DNA from: DAIRFP01 sp036794995
GTDB lineage: Bacteria > Desulfobacterota > Binatia > UBA9968
DNA length: 20,057 nt
Assembly (NCBI GenBank): GCA_036794995.1
Contig: DAIRFP010000086.1
Location: 1-20,057, forward strand
Direction: 5' to 3'
Shown here: piece after piece, positions 15,059 through 20,057 of the stretch
Numbering within the stretch: position 1 is the first letter of the stretch
Layout of the letters: each line of letters opens with the position of its first letter
Program-made: the position numbers and the translations under genes
Notes under the pieces: generated by a model
What the model saw: only the letters and a program-made list of their open reading frames with translations
Database searches by the model: none
Told to the model about the DNA's origin: nothing

Positions 15059-16496
15059 GTTTTTTGGTCCTTTCCAGCTTGCTGAGAGTTTGCGCGAATC
15101 CTTTCCAGAGATAAATCGCCGCATAGGATCGCCAGGGCCGTACTTTTTCCAGATCAAGACCCGGATGAAGCTCGACTACCCGCCGAAGAATCAGGTCGGT
15201 CTTAGGGAATGCGTCGGTATCGCCGATGGCTCGAAGGCTGATGCATTCGGCCGACCAGGGGCCAAGGCCCTTGGTTTCAAGCAGAGATCCCCGAAACGGC
15301 ATAGGGTCTTGAGCTTCCGAAAGCGAGATCGCTCCGCTCAACACCCGCCGGCTGAAATCGCGAATAGCTTCTTTGCGAGCCGCCGTTGTCTTGACCTCAC
15401 TGAGATCGGAGTGTGCCAGGATTTCCGCGCGAGGAAATAACCGGACTTTGTCTCCGGATATCGGATGAAAGATCTCCTCTCCGTAACCGCGCACGAGCTG
15501 GCCGACGAGCTGCGCCCGCTGTGGCGCCGAAACCAGTTGGCCCAAGATGGTACAGACCGCCGTCTCAAAACCGTCCCATCCGCCGGGAAGGCGCAAACCC
15601 GGAAAGCGTCTGTGGAGTTTGGCGAGCAGTGGGACCGTCGCAAAGCGGCTCGCAATGAGCATGGGATCCAAGTCCAGGTCGAACATCCGCCGGACGCGAT
15701 GGACGACATCAAAAAGCACCCGCGGATCCTCCGTGACGATTCTCAGAATTAGGTGCGCCGCGCCGGGCACCGGCTGGACCCGGAAAAGTCCGATCGTGCC
15801 GCCAAGGCGGAAAACCCGCTCGAAAAAGTTCTCCGCGGCGGTTTCCACCCCGGGAATCGGATGCGTTTGGTAAAACCGTAGAATGGTCAGCCAATCGTAG
15901 GGCGGCCGGAAAGAAAGCTTGAGATCGATGCCGTCGGCGCCGACCCGTTTTAGACCGGCCTTTCTCAGTCGCGACGGCGGCCGGCGAAAACGTTTTCGAA
16001 ATGCGTCGTTGAAACGCCGAGGCGAACCAAAGCCGGCCGTTCGCGCGATGGTCGTGAGCGCGATGTCAGTCTCGACAATCAGCTTGCGGGCAAAATTAAG
16101 CCTGGTGTTGTCGGAAATTTGTTTCGGTGTTTGGCCGATCTCTTGTGCGAAAAGCCGTCGCAAATGTCTGCCGCTGACGCCCAGCCGGGCGGCAAACTCA
16201 TCTTCGTTGGCTCGATGAAACTCGTTTCCGGCTATGAGCTTGAGCGCTCGTTGGAGCACCGCGCTCTTGCCGAGCCAGGCAGGTGAGTGAGGGGCGCATT
16301 CCGGGCGGCAGCGCAAGCAGGGCCGGTATCCGGCCTGCTCCGCGGCGGCCGCGTCCGGGAAAAACTCGACGTTTTCCGGCTTAGGTCTCGCCGGACAAAT
16401 CGGCCGGCAGTACACACCGGTGGTCTTTACCGCGACGACAAACTTGCCGTCAAAGCGGCGGTCTCGCGCAAGAACCGCTTCGTACAAATCTTTCAT
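14979..16496 (-). CDS. alkA: Ada-type sensor / AlkA DNA glycosylase fusion, end in gap
   Basis: Numbered from ATG 16496, the domains are: Ada zinc domain (about 1-70) with Cys30, Cys34, Cys60 and Cys63, the first being the expected methyl-phosphotriester acceptor; AraC-type helix-turn-helix (about 75-178); AlkA N-terminal domain (about 190-300); HhH-GPD glycosylase domain (about 305-465) with hairpin TKGLGPWSA and catalytic Asp434 in AFPKTDLIL. It should sense methylated DNA backbone, act as transcription factor, and excise 3-methyladenine. An alternative TTG at 16508 exists; no good SD is visible. The frame does not stop after the usual C-terminus (PWRSYAAIYLWKG) but continues through the ogt start into the gap, so the true end is unknown. 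Confidence 0.9.
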
Positions 16497-16638
16497 TGAT
16501 GGAAACAATAGTGGAATACGCCAAGCCGCTACGCAAGACCCGAAGTAGCCATATTCGGACGTTAACGGCCTTTTGCTGAATCCACTAGCAAGGCTGAGCG
16601 CGCGATTTTCCAGCTGATAGATATCTAACGCGCTTCTC

Positions 16639-16680
16639 AGTCGCGACTACCAAAGTCAAGGTGTGACCCTACCGGCCGGT
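16639..16680. repeat. Palindromes and dispersed-repeat-like segment
   Basis: AGTCGCGACT (16639-16648) and ACCGGCCGGT (16671-16680) are perfect 10-base palindromes flanking AAAGTCAAGGTGTGACCC. The central part resembles the sequence next to the assembly gap (GTCAAG...GTCTGACCCC). It lies about 140 bases upstream of the Ada/AlkA start and could be regulatory or a dispersed repeat. Confidence 0.4.
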
Positions 16681-16861
16681 TCATGGTGACCGGAGATCCG
16701 CTCATTCACATATTCAAGTCAAATCCCCTAACGATCTACCAGCCCCGCCGCGCTATCGACCACGATCTCCTCAGCTTTGCGGCCCGATGGGAATGACAGC
16801 GTAACGGTGCGCATCCGCGAGGGCCGTTTGGCGGGCGCGCGCTTCTGTAGACCGTCTCGCC

Positions 16862-16949
16862 TTTGACACCGTCCCTTGACGTTTTGAACCGTTGAACTGT
16901 TGAACCGCGGTTGGCTACTGACGGTTTGAACGACTTGAACGTTTTGAAC
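16862..16949 (+). repeat. Degenerate short-period TTGAAC array
   Basis: TTGAAC occurs six times, starting at 16884, 16892, 16900, 16926, 16935 and 16944, so spacing is 8, 8, 26, 9 and 9 bases. Related TTGAC pieces precede it at 16863 and 16876. Units such as GTTTTGAAC appear twice exactly. It ends about 100 bases upstream of the MmgE/PrpD start codon. Confidence 0.8.
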
Positions 16950-17046
16950 ATATTCGGAGAGTCGTTGGCTCCGGCACTCAATCATGTGGTAGATTGCCCG
17001 CCTCGACGAGAACATGTGGTATGGATGTGGGACAAAGAGAGGCATA

Positions 17047-18441
17047 ATGAATGCCACTGAGAAAATTGCCCGGTTCGTAGTAGACACCGGCTATAACGAC
17101 ATACCGCGCGACGCCGTGGAGAAGGCCAAGCGCACGGCTCTGGACTGTCTAGGAGCCGCGCTGGCCGGCGTTACCGAGCCGGTCAGCCAGGCCATCACCG
17201 GTTACGTAACCAAACTTGGCGGGCCGCCCCAGGCATCCGTGTTTGGCGCTGGCCTCAAAGCTTCGGTTCAAGACGCTGCCCTGGCCAACGGCACCATTGC
17301 CCACGCTCTGGACTACGATGACTGCGGTGTGAAGATTGGCCACCCCAGTGTGTTGGTTCTGCCTGCCGTACTAAGCCTTGGCGAGCATCTGGCCGTTTCT
17401 GGCCAGGATATTCTCACCGCCTACATCCTGGGCCTCGAGGTCGAGGGCAAGATGGCGCTCCACGCGGACTTCAAGCTCATGCAGAGCCGCCTAAACCACC
17501 AGAGCTGGTATGGTTCCGTAGGGGCGGCTGCCGCGTGCGCCAAGCTCCTCAGGCTGGATGTAGCGAAGACCAGAATGGCATTGGGCATCGCCGCCAACTT
17601 TGCCTGCGGCCTGTCGGCTAACCACGGTAGTATGGCCGGTGCTATGGCGGCGGGAAACGCCTGTCGCAATGGCGTGATCGCCGCTCTCATGGCCCAGGAG
17701 GGAGTCACGGCCAACCCCGACATCATCGAGGCGAAGAACGGCTTCTACGACACCCTGGTGGGCGCAGGCCACTACGACGCGGAGCGCATGGTGGAGGGTC
17801 TGGGCAAGCCTTTCTACATCGAGTCTCCGGGCATCGGGCTGAAGAAATACCCAAGCTGCTATCACACCCATAGGGCACTGGACGGAGTGTTCCAGTTGTT
17901 GGGAGAGCACCGGCTCAGCGACAAGAACATCGCCGAAGTCGACGTGGGCACCTCAGAGCGGGCCATGCGCGTGCTCGCCTTCTCCGAGGCCGAAACGCCC
18001 TACCAGGCCAAGTACAGCATGCCTTACTGCATTGCCGCTGCGGTGGTGGACCATCAGGTGACACTCGACACTTTCACATCTGACAAGATGAAAAATCGGG
18101 ACATCGTCGAGGCGAGGAGGAAGGTTCATCTTTCCTTTCCCGATATCCCCATCTGGCCCGGCCTGGCGGACGTCGGCCCGGATACCGAGTTCGTCGGTAA
18201 TCCCGTGACCATTCGGACAACGGATGGGCGAAGCTACAACGCACGGGTGGACATACCGCGGGGCGACCCCGCTCTGCCGCTGACCGACGACGAGCTACTG
18301 GCCAAGTACCGCGACTGTGGGCGCAGCCAGCTGCGCCCGGATGAAATAGAGCGTAGTGTAGGCCTGGTTCTGGGGCTCGAGAAAGTGACAGACATCGGAA
18401 TGCTGATCGCTACTCTCAGCTCGCCGTCGCGTAAGGGTTGA
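17047..18441 (+). CDS. MmgE/PrpD family protein
   Basis: A 464-residue cytosolic protein, normal length for MmgE/PrpD. Typical segments are LDCLGAALAG (32-41), NGTIAHALDYDD (81-92), HPSVLVLPA (99-107), and GLKKYPSCYHTHRALDG (264-280), whose lysine, histidine and cysteine region lines the active site of characterised members. Known members include 2-methylcitrate dehydratase, cis-aconitate decarboxylase and a cycloisomerase-type epimerase, so the reaction cannot be fixed from sequence alone. ATG 17047 was chosen over the in-frame ATG 17014 because AGAGAGG lies six bases upstream and the family begins here. No other propionate-pathway gene is in the window. The C-terminal part PVTIRTTDGRSYNARVDIPRG is also family-typical. 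Confidence 0.92.
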   Translation: MNATEKIARFVVDTGYNDIPRDAVEKAKRTALDCLGAALAGVTEPVSQAITGYVTKLGGPPQASVFGAGLKASVQDAALANGTIAHALDYDDCGVKIGHPSVLVLPAVLSLGEHLAVSGQDILTAYILGLEVEGKMALHADFKLMQSRLNHQSWYGSVGAAAACAKLLRLDVAKTRMALGIAANFACGLSANHGSMAGAMAAGNACRNGVIAALMAQEGVTANPDIIEAKNGFYDTLVGAGHYDAERMVEGLGKPFYIESPGIGLKKYPSCYHTHRALDGVFQLLGEHRLSDKNIAEVDVGTSERAMRVLAFSEAETPYQAKYSMPYCIAAAVVDHQVTLDTFTSDKMKNRDIVEARRKVHLSFPDIPIWPGLADVGPDTEFVGNPVTIRTTDGRSYNARVDIPRGDPALPLTDDELLAKYRDCGRSQLRPDEIERSVGLVLGLEKVTDIGMLIATLSSPSRKG

Positions 18442-18607
18442 AGTCTTTGAGATAGGGAGCAGCGAAATGATAAAGTTCTCGCCGTGCCAGCGAACGATGA
18501 CTTTTCTCTCGATCTGAAGTTTAATCTCCCTCTCTGTGACCGTACGTACAAGACCCTTGAGTAAAATCACGCGACGGGCGATAGACTTGCTCTCCAAGGA
18601 GATTAGC

Positions 18608-19468
18608 ATGGGTCATACGACGGCAATGTTCTTCCGCAGTCTATTCGGCACCATTGTCCTTGCGGGCTCCATTGGGCTTTCGAATCCGCCGGCAGTTGCC
18701 CAGTCGCCGTCGCGACCCGGGCTTCTTCGCGATTTAAATTTGATCGTCGAAGCGAAGGTTCTGCGCGTGGCCGTGACGCGCTTCGATCTGCCGTCGTTTC
18801 ACGTGCGCGGGCCTGACGGGACCTTGGTCGGCCCCGAGATCGAAATGGCGCAGCAAATCGGACGCGCGCTCGGCATCAGAGTCGAGTTCATCGACAATGC
18901 GGAATCGTTCGATTCCGTAGTGGATTATGTGGCCGTGGGAAGCGCAGATATCGGCGTCAGTAAGTTATCTCAGACCTACAACCGGTTGAAGCGTGTCCGG
19001 TTTTCCGAACCTTACGTCACGCTTCGCCACGCCTTGCTGTTCAATCGGGTGGCAATCGCCCGCGCAGCCGGCGGCCGCCCTCCGGCGGCAGTCTTGCAAA
19101 AATACCAAGGGCGGCTCAGCGTCATTGCCGGCAGTGCCTATGTGGATTTTGCGTCCAAGAATTTCCCCGACGCGACCGTGGTGGAAGCGCGGAACTGGGA
19201 TGCTGCGATCGAGAATTTGCTGAGCGGGCAGGTGGACGCCGTCTACCGCGACGAATTCGAGATCCGGCGTGTGCTCAAGAACAAGCCCGCGCTCAACGTT
19301 CCATTGGGCTCGGCGGTGATCGTCGATCAAAAGGCTCTTCTATCCATAGCCATCTGCGACACTTGCTCCAAACTCCAGGAGTTCATCAATTATCACATCG
19401 GCGTGACCCGCGGGGCATTCACACTCAAGGGGCTTCTCGATTCTGAACTGGGGAAACCGGCGCGATGA
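18608..19468 (+). CDS. Periplasmic family-3 substrate-binding protein
   Basis: A 286-residue secreted protein. The signal peptide has a hydrophobic core at about 9-25 and a likely cut after AVA (residue 31). The mature part is a type-3 (amino-acid class) binding protein: LRVAVTRFDLPSF starts the first lobe, GPDGTLVGPEIEMAQQIGRALG is the usual ligand-proximal region, and RLKRVRFSEPYV is the canonical hinge-side motif. ATG 18608 has an excellent AAGGAG SD; the in-frame upstream ATG at 18536 does not. The next gene starts inside its stop codon (ATGA) and encodes an SDF-type symporter, not ABC permeases. The ligand is probably an amino acid or carboxylate, by family and context. Confidence 0.9.
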   Translation: MGHTTAMFFRSLFGTIVLAGSIGLSNPPAVAQSPSRPGLLRDLNLIVEAKVLRVAVTRFDLPSFHVRGPDGTLVGPEIEMAQQIGRALGIRVEFIDNAESFDSVVDYVAVGSADIGVSKLSQTYNRLKRVRFSEPYVTLRHALLFNRVAIARAAGGRPPAAVLQKYQGRLSVIAGSAYVDFASKNFPDATVVEARNWDAAIENLLSGQVDAVYRDEFEIRRVLKNKPALNVPLGSAVIVDQKALLSIAICDTCSKLQEFINYHIGVTRGAFTLKGLLDSELGKPAR

Positions 19469-20057
19469 AGGCTGGTGCCGGTGCCGGTAGGGACAACTCG
19501 CTCAAGGCGTTATCGCGATCCATCAATCGGCCCGCCATCACCCTTGCGGCGATCGTTCTGGCTTTGGCGCTCGGCGTGATGCGGCTGCCGTTTCTGGAAT
19601 ACCTTCGCCCGGTCGGCGATTTCTATATTGCATTGCTGCAGATTTGCGTCCTGCCGTTTCTGCTCGCCACCATTCCTCTGGCTATGCGTTCGGCCATGGC
19701 CAGCGGATCGGCTCCCGGGGTGCTCAGATCCCTGCTGTTCTGGGTTCTGATCACGCTGGTCGCGGTGGCCGCCATATCGGCACTTATTCCAAGCCTGTTT
19801 TTCGGCTATGCCTCACCGGACGAGCAGATGATCACAAACATCGGCGCGTTGCTCGGACGATCGGCGGACAGCGTCGATGTCGAATTCGCCATCGACGCGC
19901 GACACGCCGCAGAAATCAAAGGCGCCGCGGATGTCGGCATTCTTGCCCTCATCCCGACCAATATATTCGCCTCGTTGTCGTCGAATGACAGCGTGCGCGT
20001 GCTGGTGTTCGCGGCGATCTTCGGCATCGGCATGGTATTGACGGAACGCGAATCCGG
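19465..20057 (+). CDS. Dicarboxylate/amino acid:cation symporter (SDF/DAACS family), N-terminal part
   Basis: The first 197 residues are present; the window ends inside the gene. After a polar start with an AGAGAG run encoded by GGTGCC repeats, TM segments appear near 25-43, 52-72 and 82-105. VGDFYIALLQICVLPFLLATI matches the family segment GDLFLRLLKMLIVPLVFSSI, and ALIPTNIFASLSSNDSVRVLVFAAIFGIGM (167-193) matches the PTNIF region of GltP/DctA. The substrate-binding second half is outside the window. ATG 19465 overlaps the TGA of the binding-protein gene, with GGGGAAA upstream, so the two are translated together. It may use the upstream protein as its extracytoplasmic receptor. Confidence 0.88.
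   Translation, partial: MKAGAGAGRDNSLKALSRSINRPAITLAAIVLALALGVMRLPFLEYLRPVGDFYIALLQICVLPFLLATIPLAMRSAMASGSAPGVLRSLLFWVLITLVAVAAISALIPSLFFGYASPDEQMITNIGALLGRSADSVDVEFAIDARHAAEIKGAADVGILALIPTNIFASLSSNDSVRVLVFAAIFGIGMVLTERES

Larger units (their letters stand above)
16497..17046. other. Repeat-rich intergenic region
   Basis: About 550 bases between the divergent Ada/AlkA and MmgE/PrpD genes. It contains two 10-base palindromes, a TTGAAC repeat array, and the upstream regions of both genes. A minus-strand frame ending at 16728 has a protein-like last 28 codons (MRTVTLSFPSG..., about 16728-16814) but its upstream part reads through the repeats; it may be a gene remnant. No RNA gene was recognised. 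Confidence 0.5.

Noticed and set aside
14657..15157. 166-codon minus-strand frame across the N run
   Set aside because: It joins the true methyltransferase start to unrelated sequence through unknown bases; only the part at 14979-15058 is supported.
18468..18518. 16-codon ORF with GGGAG upstream before the family-3 binding protein
   Set aside because: Too short and featureless to call; it is separated from the gene by about 90 bases and has no attenuator-like structure.
18442..18607. Minus-strand frame with protein-like stretch over the MmgE-binding protein gap
   Set aside because: The frame also runs opposite the MmgE/PrpD gene and has no clear start or SD, so it is not supported as a gene.
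1..20057. CRISPR arrays, tRNA, rRNA, insertion sequences with transposase
   Set aside because: No regularly spaced long repeats, no cloverleaf or rRNA sequence, and no transposase or integrase frame was recognised on either strand.

Overview
The window looks like a scaffold of an uncultured, moderately GC-rich Gram-negative bacterium. Evidence is two outer-membrane-type lipoproteins (one LolB-like), periplasmic binding proteins, a sigma-54-type promoter and short degenerate intergenic repeats. The repeats (TTGAAC units; TTCGAGTTCC/AACTCGAAA units), together with large solute transporters and an MmgE/PrpD protein, recall Desulfobacterota/Binatia, NC10 or Rokubacteria-like environmental genomes. 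That placement is a low-confidence inference. A run of exactly 100 N at 14879-14978 is a scaffold gap.

Layout. 1-1118 (-): N-terminal two thirds of a membrane sensor histidine kinase, cut by the window edge. 1119-1483: regulatory intergenic region with an SD-masking hairpin, two inverted repeats and a -24/-12 promoter. 1484-1615 (+): a 43-residue secreted peptide gene followed by a strong hairpin. 1714-2019 (-): acylphosphatase. 2251-2559 (+): RRM RNA-binding protein. 2561-4606 (-): NAD-dependent DNA ligase. 4697-7317 (+): 15-TPR lipoprotein translationally coupled to a LolB-like lipoprotein, an arrangement like lbcA-lolB of pseudomonads. 7413-14811 (+): a complete family-5 (peptide/opine/nickel class) ABC importer: oversized binding protein, two permeases, two ATPases and a 64-residue two-TM protein, mostly joined by 4-base overlaps. 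14979-16496 (-): alkylation-repair pair, Ada-type sensor/AlkA glycosylase fusion and the start of an O6-alkylguanine methyltransferase lost in the gap. 16497-17046: repeat-rich intergenic region. 17047-18441 (+): MmgE/PrpD-family protein. 18608-end (+): family-3 periplasmic binding protein overlapping a dicarboxylate/cation symporter (SDF/DAACS) that runs off the edge.

Most interesting candidates: (1) the sigma-54-type promoter/secreted mini-peptide unit divergent from a sensor kinase, topologically like zraP/zraSR; (2) the family-3 binding protein coupled to an SDF-type secondary transporter, suggesting a binding-protein-dependent symporter outside the known TRAP/TTT classes; (3) the ABC importer with enlarged extracytoplasmic parts in both binding protein and permease and an uncharacterised small membrane partner; (4) intergenic repeat sequence that has become coding sequence at both sides of the ATPase-ATPase junction.
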